Assembly (NCBI GenBank): GCA_010365215.1 | Contig: JAAFGT010000019.1 | Coordinates: forward strand, 1 to 64,000 | Source of the DNA: Acidipila sp. | GTDB taxonomy: Bacteria > Acidobacteriota > Terriglobia > Acidiferrales > UBA7541 | Reading direction: 5' to 3' | DNA: 64,000 nucleotides | The notes under the pieces: model-generated | Databases searched by the model: none | What the model was told of the DNA's origin: nothing | Seen by the model: the letters and a program-made list of their open reading frames with translations, nothing else | In this document: piece after piece, positions 10,925 through 21,100 of the stretch | Position numbering within the stretch: position 1 is the first letter of the stretch | How the letters are laid out: each line of letters starts with the position of its first letter | Position numbers and translations under genes: made by a program

Positions 10925-11575
10925 ATGGTTGCCAAAATGTTCGCCAAAATGAACTGCAAAATGATTCAGGCTCCCAGCATTCGCGTCCTGGCGATATTAT
11001 TTCTCTTGTCGATCTGCCTCTCGGGATGCCAGCGTTTCGAATACGTCAGCACGCGTCCACTCGACGAAGCCGGCTTCAGCTACAGCGGGATTCAGGACCT
11101 GCGCGCCCTCGACCTCAACAATGCCGAAGTGGCCGAGCTGGTAAAAGCCAAAACCGGTGGCGTAGCTGAACAAACCTGCATCGACCTGTTGCGCGAGGCG
11201 CGCAGCCGCAAGCAGCGGTTTACCACCGGCGCCGAAGTGTCTCAACTGCGCGCGGCCGGCGTGGGCGACTCCGCCATTCTCGAGCTGGTGCGGCTCAACC
11301 AGCTTGGTCCATGGACCGGCGACTCCGAAGCCATACGCCTGGCCGGAATTTCCGATCGCGTGGTGGTCGCCGTCGCGAGGCGGCGCGCGGGAGGTCAAGC
11401 CGTGCTTTCCGGCGCGTCACTCACGCGCTTGAAAAATGCCGGCGTGGGCGAGCCCGCGCTCTACGAGCTGGCCACGCGTGGAATCACCGACGCCGACGCG
11501 AAAGTAATCGCCATAGGCCGCCGAAAGCGTGGGGTTACCGATGCCATGGTGCTGCGCGCCTACCCCGCCCGTTGA
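10925..11575 (+). CDS. Lipoprotein with helical repeats, function unknown
   Basis: The product has a hydrophobic signal ending in the lipobox CLSGCQRF and is probably a lipoprotein. The mature part contains repeated helical units of the type LRAAGVGDSAILELV and LKNAGVGEPALYELA, seen in many acidobacterial proteins of unknown role. Four in-frame ATGs at 12-bp spacing (10925, 10937, 10949, 10961) open the gene; the last gives the most normal signal peptide, about 22 residues, while AAAGGA upstream favours the first. No enzyme motif is seen. Confidence 0.75.
   Translation: MVAKMFAKMNCKMIQAPSIRVLAILFLLSICLSGCQRFEYVSTRPLDEAGFSYSGIQDLRALDLNNAEVAELVKAKTGGVAEQTCIDLLREARSRKQRFTTGAEVSQLRAAGVGDSAILELVRLNQLGPWTGDSEAIRLAGISDRVVVAVARRRAGGQAVLSGASLTRLKNAGVGEPALYELATRGITDADAKVIAIGRRKRGVTDAMVLRAYPAR
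10928..10963 (+). repeat. Three 12-bp tandem repeats at the start of the lipoprotein gene
   Basis: Units 10928-10939, 10940-10951 and 10952-10963 each end in AAAATG or CAAAATG in frame, giving the residues AKM, AKM and CKM after the first ATG. This parallels the repeat at the start of the preceding gene. Confidence 0.75.
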
Positions 11576-11651
11576 GTTGTCCTTTTTGAAACTGTCATGC
11601 TGGTTTCAAATGCTGGTTCCGGCCTTTTCGATTTATTTCCACTTTCACATC

Positions 11652-11679
11652 TTGAACTTTCGACGGTAAACGCTAAACT
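11652..11679 (+). promoter_or_regulatory. Candidate sigma-70 promoter of ridA
   Basis: TTGAAC (11652-11657) and TAAACT (11674-11679) with a 16-bp spacer. Downstream, a perfect 7-bp hairpin (GCTCGAC-CAAA-GTCGAGC, 11722-11739) lies just ahead of the ridA start and could affect translation. Confidence 0.45.
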
Positions 11680-11754
11680 TGCGGCTCGGTTCATTCGAAC
11701 ATTCGGTTCGTGTGAATTTCCGCTCGACCAAAGTCGAGCCACCGTGAGGCCACC

Positions 11755-12132
11755 ATGCGACAAGTTATCTCTTCGAGCGACGCCCCGAAAGCCATCGGCC
11801 CTTACTCCCAGGCCATTCGCGTCCCCGGCATGCTATTTCTCTCCGGACAGACGCCGATCGACCCGGCCACCGGGGTCATGGTCGAAGGAGACATCGCCAA
11901 GCAGACCGAGCGCGTGCTCGAAAATCTGAAGCACGTGCTCACCGCCGCCGGCAGCTCGCTCGAACGCGCCGTGAAGACCACCGTGTTCCTCAAAGACATG
12001 GGCGACTTCGGCGCCATGAACGAAGTTTACGCCCGCTACTTCCCCAACGATCCTCCCGCGCGCACCACCATCGAGGCCGCGCGACTGCCCCGCGACGCGC
12101 GCGTAGAAATCGACCTCATCGCGCTGGCCTGA
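11755..12132 (+). CDS. ridA: RidA family reactive enamine/imine deaminase
   Basis: RidA hydrolyses reactive 2-aminoacrylate and related enamines released by PLP enzymes. The 125-residue product matches the family from end to end: AIGPYSQAI near the N-terminus, FLSGQTPIDP, and the catalytic-arginine region PPARTTIEAARLPRDARVEIDLIA at the C-terminus. Length is typical. It has its own candidate promoter and is followed after 45 bases by the M28 peptidase gene. Confidence 0.95.
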   Translation: MRQVISSSDAPKAIGPYSQAIRVPGMLFLSGQTPIDPATGVMVEGDIAKQTERVLENLKHVLTAAGSSLERAVKTTVFLKDMGDFGAMNEVYARYFPNDPPARTTIEAARLPRDARVEIDLIALA

Positions 12133-12177
12133 AATAGAATCGCAGGTATACTGCGCATTCCGCCCAGGGGGACATCC

Positions 12178-14511
12178 ATGCGGCATTCCCGAATCATTCT
12201 TTTTTTCTGCGCGCTCGGTTTCCTGCTCGCGCCGGCCTCGGCGGGCGAGCAGACGCTCCCCGGTTTTTCCGCCGCCACCTCGCGCGCCGAGCGGGAGTTG
12301 GAATCGAAGTTCCGCGCAATTCCCAAGCCGGAAAACATGCGCGCCTATATGGAGCATCTCTCCGCGCGCCCGCACAACGTAGGCTCGGCGTTCGACCGCG
12401 AAAATGCCGAATGGATTGCCGCGCACTTCAAGGACTGGGGCTGGGAAACACAAATCGAAAACTTCGAAGTGCTTTACCCCACGCCGAAGGAGCGTGCGCT
12501 CGAGCTGGTGGAAGGCGGCCCGCGTTTTGTGGCCAAGCTGGAAGAGCCCGCAGTCGCCGGGGATCCTACCTCGGCGCAAAAGGCCGAGCAGCTTCCCAGC
12601 TACAACGCCTATTCCATCGATGGCGACGTCACCGCGCCGCTGGTTTACGTGAACTACGGAATCCCCGCGGACTACGAGCAACTGGATCGCCTGGGAATTT
12701 CCGTGAAAGGCGCGATTGTCATCGCGCGTTACGGCCATTCCTGGCGCGGCATCAAGCCCAAAGTTGCCGCCGAGCACGGCGCCGTGGGCTGCCTGATCTA
12801 TTCCGACCCCGCCGATGACGGCTTCCAAAAAGGTGACGTCTATCCCAACGGTCCCTGGCGCCCGCGCGACGGCGTGCAGCGCGGCAGCGTCAAAGACGGC
12901 CCCACCTTCGAAGGCGATCCGCTGACTCCCGGCGTCGGTGCCACCAAGGACGCCAAGCGCCTGGCCATCAAAGATTCTCCGGTGATCACGAAAATTCCAA
13001 CGCTCCCGCTATCGTATGGCGATGCCGGGCCGCTGCTGGCCGCGCTGAAAGGCGCGGTAGCTCCGGCGAACTGGCGCGGCGCTCTGGGAGTCACCTACCA
13101 CATCGGCCCGGGCCCGGCGAAAGTGCGTCTGAGGGTGAAATCGAATTGGGACATGAAGACTCTCTATGACGTGATCGCGCGGATTCCCGGTTCCAGCGAA
13201 TCCGACCAGTGGGTGATTCGCGGAAATCATCACGACGCCTGGGTCAACGGCGCGGAAGATCCTACCTCCGGCCTGGTGGCCATGCTCGAAGAAGCGCGCG
13301 CCCTCGGCGAGTTGCGCAAAGGCGGCTGGCAGCCCAAGCGCACCATCATTTACTGTGCGTGGGACGGCGAAGAGCCCGGGTTGCTGGGCTCGACCGAATG
13401 GGTGGAGACGCACGCGGCGGAGTTGCGCGCCCACGCCGCGGCTTATATCAACTCCGATTCCAACGGCCGCGGTTATTTATTCGCTGACGGCTCGCACTCG
13501 CTGGAAAAGTTTATCAACGACGTGGCCCACGATATCCAGGACCCGGAGAAAAATATCACCGTCTGGAAACGCGACCAGCTCGAGCGCATTTCCACCGCCG
13601 GCTCAAAAGAAGAGCGCGAAGAATTGCGCCAGCGTGCCGACCTGCGCATCGGCGCGCTCGGCTCCGGCTCCGACTTCGCGCCCTTCCTGCATTTCGCCGG
13701 GGTGGCTTCGCTCAACGTCGGCTATGGCGGCGAAGATGGCGGCGGCATCTACCACTCGGTCTACGACGATTTCTACTGGTACACGCATTTCAGCGACGGC
13801 ACCTTCGTCTACGGCCGCGCGCTGGCGCAAACCGCGGGCACCGCGGTGCTGCGGCTGGCCGGCGCCGATCTGCTGCCCTACAACTTCACTAGTCTCGCGG
13901 AAACCATTCACAGCTACATCGACGAGCTGCAAAAACTCCTGAAGAGCAAGCAGGAAGAGGTCCGCGAGCGCAATCTCGAGATCGAGGAAGGAGTCTTCAG
14001 CGCCACCGCAAATCCGCGGGAAATCTCCATTCCTCCCACCGCGCAGCAGACTCCGCCGCACATCAATTTTGCTGCGCTGGAAAATTCCAGCGAAGCGCTA
14101 GCGCGCAGCGCTCGGCGCTACCAGAAAACCTTTGAACGCGTCACCGGAAACACCGCGGAGAACGCCACAGGAAACGTGGCAGGTAATGTGGCAGGCAATG
14201 TGGCAAGCAAGGTAAGCGACGCGCTGGCCGCAGCGTCGCTCGCCGACGTTAACCGCACATTGCTGCAAAGCGAGCGCCTTCTGAGCAGCGATGAAGGCCT
14301 GCCCGGCCGCCCGTGGTATAAGCACATGATCTACGCCTCAGGCTTCTATACCGGCTACGGCGTAAAAACTCTCCCCGGCGTGCGCGAAGCCATCGAGCAG
14401 AACAGATGGACGGAAGCCGACACACAAATCCTGCGCGTCGCAAAAATCCTCGACGCCGAAGCCGCCCTAATTGATTCCGCCACCGCGAAACTCGAAGCTC
14501 TCGCCAAATGA
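12178..14511 (+). CDS. Secreted M28 family metallopeptidase (glutamate carboxypeptidase II-like)
   Basis: The 777-residue product has a signal peptide (cut near ASAGEQ), a PA domain (KGAIVIARYGHSWRG), the zinc peptidase core and a C-terminal helical dimerisation-type domain. All metal and catalytic residues of the family can be placed: RGNHHDAW (H352/D353), GEE (E398/E399), NSDSN (D427) and IYHSVYDDF (H526). It probably trims glutamate-rich or other peptides outside the cytoplasm. A 12-bp repeat near codon 660 encodes GNVA units between helices. GGGGGAC precedes the ATG. Confidence 0.93.
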   Translation: MRHSRIILFFCALGFLLAPASAGEQTLPGFSAATSRAERELESKFRAIPKPENMRAYMEHLSARPHNVGSAFDRENAEWIAAHFKDWGWETQIENFEVLYPTPKERALELVEGGPRFVAKLEEPAVAGDPTSAQKAEQLPSYNAYSIDGDVTAPLVYVNYGIPADYEQLDRLGISVKGAIVIARYGHSWRGIKPKVAAEHGAVGCLIYSDPADDGFQKGDVYPNGPWRPRDGVQRGSVKDGPTFEGDPLTPGVGATKDAKRLAIKDSPVITKIPTLPLSYGDAGPLLAALKGAVAPANWRGALGVTYHIGPGPAKVRLRVKSNWDMKTLYDVIARIPGSSESDQWVIRGNHHDAWVNGAEDPTSGLVAMLEEARALGELRKGGWQPKRTIIYCAWDGEEPGLLGSTEWVETHAAELRAHAAAYINSDSNGRGYLFADGSHSLEKFINDVAHDIQDPEKNITVWKRDQLERISTAGSKEEREELRQRADLRIGALGSGSDFAPFLHFAGVASLNVGYGGEDGGGIYHSVYDDFYWYTHFSDGTFVYGRALAQTAGTAVLRLAGADLLPYNFTSLAETIHSYIDELQKLLKSKQEEVRERNLEIEEGVFSATANPREISIPPTAQQTPPHINFAALENSSEALARSARRYQKTFERVTGNTAENATGNVAGNVAGNVASKVSDALAAASLADVNRTLLQSERLLSSDEGLPGRPWYKHMIYASGFYTGYGVKTLPGVREAIEQNRWTEADTQILRVAKILDAEAALIDSATAKLEALAK

Positions 14512-14608
14512 CGCTAGTGGCTCTAGCGCTTGCGAGCCCGGGAATGCGATCGGGAGGGCAGCGAGGGCTCGGGAAGACGCGAGGTTTAAAAGTGGAAGGA
14601 GATCGTTA

Positions 14609-15457
14609 ATGAAACAGACGCGGGATGCCTACCAGACAACGACGACAGGCCATAAATTGGGAAGCGGTCACCACCTTGATAGGCACTACTACGCTTTGCA
14701 GAAGGAATATGAGGAAACACTTCGGGCCGCCGGTTTTCAATCCGGATGGCACGTTTTAGATGCGGGTTCCGGCAATGGATTGTTTTTGCCGCTTCTGTCC
14801 GAGCTTGTTGGATCGTCGGGGGCAATCAGTGCCATCGATCTGGCACCGGAGAACATTGAAGAGGTTGAAGAATTAGCAAAAAGCGGAAACCTGGCCTGCC
14901 CCGTGGAAGCCACGGTGGGCGATCTTACAGCGCTGCCCTATGAGGATAACCATTTCGACGGATTGTGGAGCGCCAACGTAACTCAATATTTCACCGACGA
15001 GCAGCTCTCACAACTCATGGGGGAATTTCGGCGTGTCGTGAAACCTAACGGCGTGATAGCGATCAAGGGGGTGGATATTTCCGTCTGGCAATTTCAACCG
15101 CAACATCCGATCTTAATGTGGCGATTACTTGAACTCGAATCTCGAGATAACACTCAGTTGTCAGGGGCAATGAGAGGCACGCGACTGCCGGGTTGGTTTC
15201 GGGACGCGGGACTGACGGAGATCGTGAGTAAAACAACGCTAGCGGAACGACGCCACCCACTAAAGGGTGTTGAGCGGGAATACATTCGGGGCAACTTGGA
15301 ATTCTTGTCAAAACTGGCGGCGGGTCAGAAGTTGCCGGAAATCGATGCTAAGGAGTGGAGAGCGATAGCCGATACTCCTGACGCGCTCATAAACCATCTC
15401 GATTTCTGCTATCGGGAAATGTACGTTCTGACCACCGGGCGAGTCCCCATGCCATAG
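14609..15457 (+). CDS. SAM-dependent methyltransferase
   Basis: A class I methyltransferase of 282 residues. The SAM-binding motif is VLDAGSGNGLFLPLLSEL, followed by the acidic motif AISAIDLAPENIEEV and VGDLTALPYEDNHFDGLWSA, as in the UbiE/type-11 group. I start at the ATG at 14609 because GGAAGGAGA lies 5-9 bases upstream; the frame remains open further upstream. Its base composition is more AT-rich than the genes before it, and it ends shortly before a tRNA gene, which suggests later acquisition. The substrate is unknown. Confidence 0.85.
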   Translation: MKQTRDAYQTTTTGHKLGSGHHLDRHYYALQKEYEETLRAAGFQSGWHVLDAGSGNGLFLPLLSELVGSSGAISAIDLAPENIEEVEELAKSGNLACPVEATVGDLTALPYEDNHFDGLWSANVTQYFTDEQLSQLMGEFRRVVKPNGVIAIKGVDISVWQFQPQHPILMWRLLELESRDNTQLSGAMRGTRLPGWFRDAGLTEIVSKTTLAERRHPLKGVEREYIRGNLEFLSKLAAGQKLPEIDAKEWRAIADTPDALINHLDFCYREMYVLTTGRVPMP

Positions 15458-15609
15458 GCGCACTTCTGAGATCGAGGCGACGGCAATCAGGCAAATCGAT
15501 ATTCGACCGGAATCGGAAAACTTGTGTCCACCGGATCTGACGCTTTTGGGGACGAGAGCCCAGAAATGAGAAAATTATGGACAAACCGCGTAGTTACTCT
15601 TGATTTAAT

Positions 15610-15686
15610 TGGTGGGCCTGGGATGACTCGAACATCCGACCTCGCCCTTATCAGGGGCGCGCTCTAACCACCTGAGCTACAGGCCC
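15610..15686 (-). tRNA. tRNA-Ile (anticodon GAU)
   Basis: On the minus strand the sequence folds as a complete cloverleaf. The acceptor GGGCCTG (from 15686) pairs with CAGGCCC, the D-arm is AGCTCAGGTGGTTAGAGC, the anticodon loop is CTGATAA with anticodon GAT, and the T-arm is GTCGGATGTTCGAGTCATCC. The CCA end is encoded (15610-15612). It stands alone, not within an rRNA spacer where this tRNA often sits. Confidence 0.97.
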
Positions 15687-15984
15687 AACGGAAAGTAATG
15701 CTTCCGAGCAAGACATTTATGATAGACGCGCCCCGGCACAGGGTCAAGCAAGTCCGCCGGTTCGGTCGCGAGCCGCTTGCGGTACTTCTCCGCAAGCTGA
15801 ACATCGGCCGCTTCGAGTCGGATTTGCTCGAACCTACCGACGGGAACTGCGTAGCTGTGGGCAAGATGGCCTTTCACGGAAAAATGGGTTGGAGGTCTTT
15901 TTTGCGTTTCTAGGTTGTAGCGGGTTAGATTTGGCGTTCGTCTCTCATCTTGAACGCGCTGTCCGAAAAATAGACGACGACCGC
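15687..15984. other. Intergenic region beside tRNA-Ile
   Basis: About 300 bases without a secure gene. A minus-strand frame reaching 15677 (from a possible GTG near 15877) has a natural-looking composition, including AEKYRKRLATEPADLLD, but it runs into the tRNA and has no ribosome site. It could be a gene remnant. No integrase or attachment duplication is seen. Confidence 0.3.
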
Positions 15985-16653
15985 TTAGTTGAAGACATCA
16001 CTCGTTCGCTCCGCGCCTAAGAAGCGAGCAACACCACGCCACAGAGGACGGAATGAGAAGGCAACCTGGAGAACGAAACAACACCCGCCGAAGATAAATA
16101 CAGCGCAATACGAAGACGGCATGTGAACTACTGCCCAACCGCTCGTGAACGCGCTTCCAACGAAGAGAACAGGCAAGATTAGATGTGGAAGGCGACGCAC
16201 CATAGACTTCGGTTCGTCGTCATCCGTGGGCACGCGGGTCTTCGCCCGTGGATTTAACTGCAAGACGGCGAGGTAGTCGAGTAAGTTCTTGTGCGTATCA
16301 AACTCAGAGACCGAGTGGTCATGCGAACCGAATAATTCCGTCTCGGTATCCCGAAGGTGTGCGAGCGCGGGGGCGGCTGCGGTAACAGAACCGATGTAGA
16401 CGAGCGTAAGAAACAGCAGCACGAACGGAGTGATTCCCAAAACTCCATCCGACTTCAGTTCGAATGGGCCTATGTGGAAAGAGACCGAATTGCCGTCGAC
16501 GAACGCCACTCCCCAAGCTACACAGATGTAAGTGAGCAACAACGTTACGTAGATACCTTGCGCTCGTCCGATGGACTGCACGTTTGTGTTTGCTAACTCG
16601 AAGCGTAACTTCGCTTTTTCGTTATCGGTTATCATTGACGCAGATTCTAGCAT
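15985..16653 (-). CDS. Orphan membrane protein, function unknown
   Basis: I do not recognise the family. The product (222 residues, or 216 from the ATG at 16635, MITDNEKAK) shows four hydrophobic segments: about 34-54, 72-95, 160-178 and 180-200. A cytoplasmic-type middle loop contains HSVSEFDTHKNLLDYL. It looks like a real gene because both strands around it are otherwise poor in plausible frames and the hydrophobic pattern is regular. It lies in the AT-richer stretch near tRNA-Ile. Confidence 0.6.
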   Translation of the reverse strand: MLESASMITDNEKAKLRFELANTNVQSIGRAQGIYVTLLLTYICVAWGVAFVDGNSVSFHIGPFELKSDGVLGITPFVLLFLTLVYIGSVTAAAPALAHLRDTETELFGSHDHSVSEFDTHKNLLDYLAVLQLNPRAKTRVPTDDDEPKSMVRRLPHLILPVLFVGSAFTSGWAVVHMPSSYCAVFIFGGCCFVLQVAFSFRPLWRGVARFLGAERTSDVFN

Positions 16654-16714
16654 GCGAACTTTGGTGCGTGCCTACTTCGTGGACCTCAGGCGGGTAACAG
16701 TAAAGGGTTTGCTG

Positions 16715-17305
16715 TTAGTTGTGATCAACATCGTTGTAGGCTATGCATTCTTTCAGCTTTTCCAGCATGGCTACTCCAGTTCCGGTGCAGAATTGCGTCC
16801 AGTGCCGAGCACCAAAAACGTCGTTGTAGGTGATTTTTCCGTAGAAAATTATGAACCGATTTCCATTGGCGATGTCTTGACGAAGGGCATCGTCTGGCAC
16901 TATGGACTCTGAGATTGAGGGGCCGTAGCGAACGACTACAGAAGTCATCGGCACCGGAGAGTTGGGGAAGAGAGCACCGACATACAATTTGTTATGCGCG
17001 TGGCCAATCCTGAAGTCATCCAACGCTAGCTTCTCTCCCCTCTTCAATACGGTAGCAATGTAATTCCCTTCGACGCCTGTGGCTGGAGTTTTTCCGGTGT
17101 TCTGTATCTGAATCACGATTGGGATAGACGACCCGTTCAGGGGAAACGTAGTGGGAATGACTATGCTGACCCAAGCTCGCTGGTCCACGCGCATGGCTTG
17201 ACGCACGATGCAAGCCTGCCAGAAGGTAGCAATAAGAGCGAGTGCAGCAATAGCGAGAGCGATTCCAGAGTGCCAAGATTCCTGCGTGTGGTCTGCGTCC
17301 TTCAC
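16715..17305 (-). CDS. Single-pass membrane protein, function unknown
   Basis: The 196-residue product has one N-terminal membrane segment (about 15-33, GIALAIAALALIATFWQA) followed by an external beta-rich domain with VDQRAWVSI, IQIQNTGKTPA and GKITYNDVFGARHWTQFC. This layout, with RAWV and NTGKTPA motifs, recurs in hypothetical proteins of soil bacteria, but no function is known. It lies 61 bases upstream of the previous membrane protein gene on the same strand, so the two may form one unit. Confidence 0.65.
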   Translation of the reverse strand: MKDADHTQESWHSGIALAIAALALIATFWQACIVRQAMRVDQRAWVSIVIPTTFPLNGSSIPIVIQIQNTGKTPATGVEGNYIATVLKRGEKLALDDFRIGHAHNKLYVGALFPNSPVPMTSVVVRYGPSISESIVPDDALRQDIANGNRFIIFYGKITYNDVFGARHWTQFCTGTGVAMLEKLKECIAYNDVDHN

Positions 17306-17358
17306 GTGGCCGAGTGTAACCCTCCGACAGGTTTAGAACTGCGCGAAAACCCTTACAA

Positions 17359-18009
17359 CTATCTCGCCGTAGGGTGCGCCCGCTTGCGCGTGCAGACATA
17401 AACCACCGCGGGAGGCAGATTCCGCCACACGATCTTCGACTTCACCGAAGCAAAATTCTGGTTCAGGAATTTCGGCACGTTCAGCCGCCCATTGCGCCCC
17501 GGCTGCGGGATAGAGTTCACAATCTGCGCGGGCAGGTAGTGGTACTGCAAAAACACGCTCTTGCTATCCAGCGCCGCCAGCACGCTGTTCAACACGGCGT
17601 GGCGCAGGCGTGTGGGCATCAGCGAGAAACTCAACGACGACACCACGGCGTCCACGCGTTCGAAGCCAAGTTGAGCCACCTGCTTGTCCAGAGTCTCCGC
17701 GCTAGTATTCAGCAGCATGAGGCGCGGGTCGGTAATTTTTCTGCGCAGGTAGCGGTAAAACCGCGGGTTGATCTCGAAGGCCAGCAGCGCAGCGTCTTTA
17801 GGAAGCAGATCCAGCAGCGCGCGGGTGATCACGCCGGTCCCCGCCCCCAGCTCGACCACCACGCCGGCCTTGCGTTTGCGCAGCGGCTCGGCCATGGCTC
17901 GCGCCAGATGCTTTGAGCTCGGCGCCACGCTCGCCACCGACGTATAGTTCGCCAGCGCTTCTTCTAAAAATAAGGCCAAGAAGTTTCCTGAGGGCTTGCC
18001 GCCCGGCAC
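17359..18009 (-). CDS. PmtA/KsgA-like SAM methyltransferase
   Basis: The product (216 residues) has a clear SAM-binding motif VVVELGAGTGVITRALL, then LLAFEINPRFYRYLRR and VDAVVSSLSFSLMP. The N-terminal region (NYTSVASVAPSSKHLARAM) is that of the bacterial phospholipid N-methyltransferase group, which converts phosphatidylethanolamine to its methylated forms at the membrane; distant rRNA dimethyltransferases share the core. I favour the lipid enzyme from the SPSS-type start and the short C-terminus, but the substrate is inferred. Confidence 0.75.
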   Translation of the reverse strand: MPGGKPSGNFLALFLEEALANYTSVASVAPSSKHLARAMAEPLRKRKAGVVVELGAGTGVITRALLDLLPKDAALLAFEINPRFYRYLRRKITDPRLMLLNTSAETLDKQVAQLGFERVDAVVSSLSFSLMPTRLRHAVLNSVLAALDSKSVFLQYHYLPAQIVNSIPQPGRNGRLNVPKFLNQNFASVKSKIVWRNLPPAVVYVCTRKRAHPTAR

Positions 18010-18198
18010 GGTGGCTCCGGTGCGGCAAATCCAATCCCCGGCGGATTATATACCCACTTCCACACTCCGCGCATACCCTTCGCGCGCGCTCAAAAATCAC
18101 TACCGCGTGTATCCCGCGAGGCGTAGGATACGTCTTCTTATCCATATCGGCCGGCGGGTTATACATATCGGCCTCAAGGCCTTTGGGGGAAACCAGCA

Positions 18199-21100
18199 AT
18201 GAAGATGGCAGGAACTTTGTGTCTCCGCGCAGTGCTGTGGGCAATGATTCTGGCGGCCGCGGGCGTGGGCATCCACGCGCAGCAAGTGGACGAGTCGCTC
18301 TACAAGGGCATGAAGTGGCGGCAGATCGGCCCCTTCCGCGGCGGACGCGTGCTGGCCGTCGCCGGCGTTCCCGGCGACGCGCAAACCTTTTACTTTGGCG
18401 GCACGGGCAGCGGCATCTGGAAGACCACTAACGGCGGCGCCGACTGGACTCCACTCTTCGATAAGCAATCAGTCTCGGCCATTGGCGCGATCGCCGTGGC
18501 CGCTTCGGATGCCAACGTCATCTACGCCGGCACCGGCGAAGCCTGCATCCGCAGCAACATCTCTCACGGCGATGGCGTCTATAAATCCACCGATGCCGGC
18601 AAGACCTGGGTGAACATCGGCCTCAAAGACACGCGCCACATCGGCCGGCTGATTATTCACCCGCGCGATCCCAATATCGTTTTTGTCGCCGCGCTCGGGC
18701 ACGCATTCGGCAACAACGCGGAGCGCGGCGTCTTCCGCACGCAGGACGGCGGAAAAACCTGGGAAAAAGTTCTCTACAAGGACGACAAAACCGGCGCCAT
18801 CGACATCACCTTCGATCCCACTAATCCGCACATCCTCTTCGCCGCGCTGTGGGAAGCCTCGCGCAGCCCGTGGGGACTCAACAGCGGCGGCCCAGGGAGC
18901 GGGCTCTATAAGTCCACCGACAGCGGAGCTACCTGGAAGCGCCTGGAGGGCAATGGCCTGCCGAAGGGAATTCTCGGGCGCATCGGCGTTACCGTATCGG
19001 GCGGTGACGGCAATCGCGTTTACGCGCTGATCGAAGCCGAAGAGGGCGGCCTCTACCGTTCCGATGATGGCGGCGACAAATGGACGCGCATCAACGAGGA
19101 TCGCAACTTCCTGCAGCGCGCCTGGTACTACACGCACGTTTTCGCGGATCCGAAAAACGTGGACACGCTGTACATTCTCAACGTCCGCGCGCACCGTTCC
19201 ACCGACGGCGGCAAATCCTTCCAGCAGATCAAGCCTCCCCACGGCGATAATCACGGCCTGTGGATCGACCCGACGGAACCGCAGCGCATGATTCTGGGCA
19301 ATGACGGCGGCGCCACCATCAGCGTTGACGGCGCCAAAACTTGGACTCGCCAGGACAGCCAGCCCACCGCGCAGTTCTATCACGTCATCACCGACAATCA
19401 TTTCCCTTACAACGTTTACGGCGCGCAGCAGGACAACTCCACCATCGGCATCCAGAGCCGCGGCGAATACGGCGTTATCGGCCGCTGGAACTGGAATCCG
19501 GTAGGCGGCGGCGAGAGCGGCTACATTGCTCCGGACCCGCGGGATAACGGGGTCATCTACGCCGGCGGCTACGAGGGCGAAATCACGCGTTACGACCGGC
19601 GCACCGGTCAGATACAGGAGATCGGCGCGTGGCCTGAGCCCAGCGACGGCGAAGGCGCCGCCAAATTAAAATATCGCTTCCAGTGGACTGCGCCCATCGT
19701 GCTCTCCCCGCAGGATCCCAACGTGCTCTATCACGGCTCCCAAGTGCTCTTGATGAGCAACAACGGCGGCATGAGCTGGACGCCGATCAGCCCTGATCTC
19801 ACGCGCAACGACAAGTCCAAGCAGGTGGCCCCGGGCGGCCCCATCACCAAGGAAGATACCGGCGCGGAATATTACGACACGATTTTCAGCATTGCGCCTT
19901 CCACCATCGAAAAGAATCTGATCTGGGTAGGCTCCGACGACGGCCTGGTGCACGTAACGCGCGATGGCGGCAAAAACTGGGCCAATGTCACGCCGAAGCA
20001 GATGCCCGAATGGGGCCGCGTGGATCTGATCGAAGCATCGCCGCACGATCCCGCCACGGCCTACATGGCCGTCGAGCGCCACATGCTCGACGACTATCAT
20101 CCCTACCTTTTCAAAACCAGCAACTACGGCAAATCCTGGTCGCCGTTGACCGCAGGAATTCCTGACGGCACCTTCGTGCGCGCGGTTCGCGAAGACCCCA
20201 AGCGCAAAGGCCTGCTGTACGCCGGCACGGAAACGGGCATCTACGTCTCCTTCAACGACGGCGCGCAATGGCAGCCGCTGCAATTGAACCTGCCCACTAC
20301 GCCCATTCACGATCTGGTGATCAAGGACGACGACCTGGTGGTAGCCACGCACGGCCGCTCCTTCTGGATTCTTGACGACATTTCGCTGCTGCGGCAGGTC
20401 AATGCCAACCTGGCCAAGGGCGACGCCTATTTCTACACTCCTGCGGCCACTTATCGCGGGCCGTTTGGCGGCGGCTATCCCATTCGTGGGCCGTTGGGGC
20501 AGAATCCGCCGTACGGTGTGATCTTTGATTATTTCCTCAAGGCCGCGCCTGCGGAGAAAGAAGACGTCACTCTGGAAATTGTCGATCGCCAGGGCAAGAG
20601 CATCCGCAAAATCTCCAGCCTCAAAAAACCGGATGCTTCGCCCGACGCCGATGACGAGGATGAGTCCGACGCCAAACTACCCGTGGAAGCAGGCATGAAC
20701 CGCTACGTCTGGGACATGCGCTACGAACCGGTGGCGCACATTCCCGGCTATTCCACCGGCGAATACGGCGACGGATTAAAAGGGCCGCTGGTTTTGCCCG
20801 GCTCCTACACCGCGCGCCTGACCGTGGGAGGGAAGTCGCTGGAAGTTCCCTTCGAGGTCAAGCTCGATCCGCGCAACACCGCGTCGCAGGCGGACCTGCA
20901 GAAGCAGTTCGACCTGCGCGTAAAAATTCACGACCGCCTGGCCGAGGATTATTCCACGGTCAACCAGCTTCGCGATCTGCGCGTGCAGCTCAAAGGCATC
21001 GAGAAGCGCCTGCAAAACGATGCCGCGCACAAAGAAGTTCTCAGCGCTGCTGAAGAGCTCGAAAAGAAAATCGATCCGGTCGAAGCCGCGCTCATCAACC

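Noticed and set aside
15610-15686. tRNA-Ile as the attachment site of an integrated element
   Set aside because: No integrase gene and no duplicate of the tRNA 3' end could be found on either side; only base composition suggests transfer.
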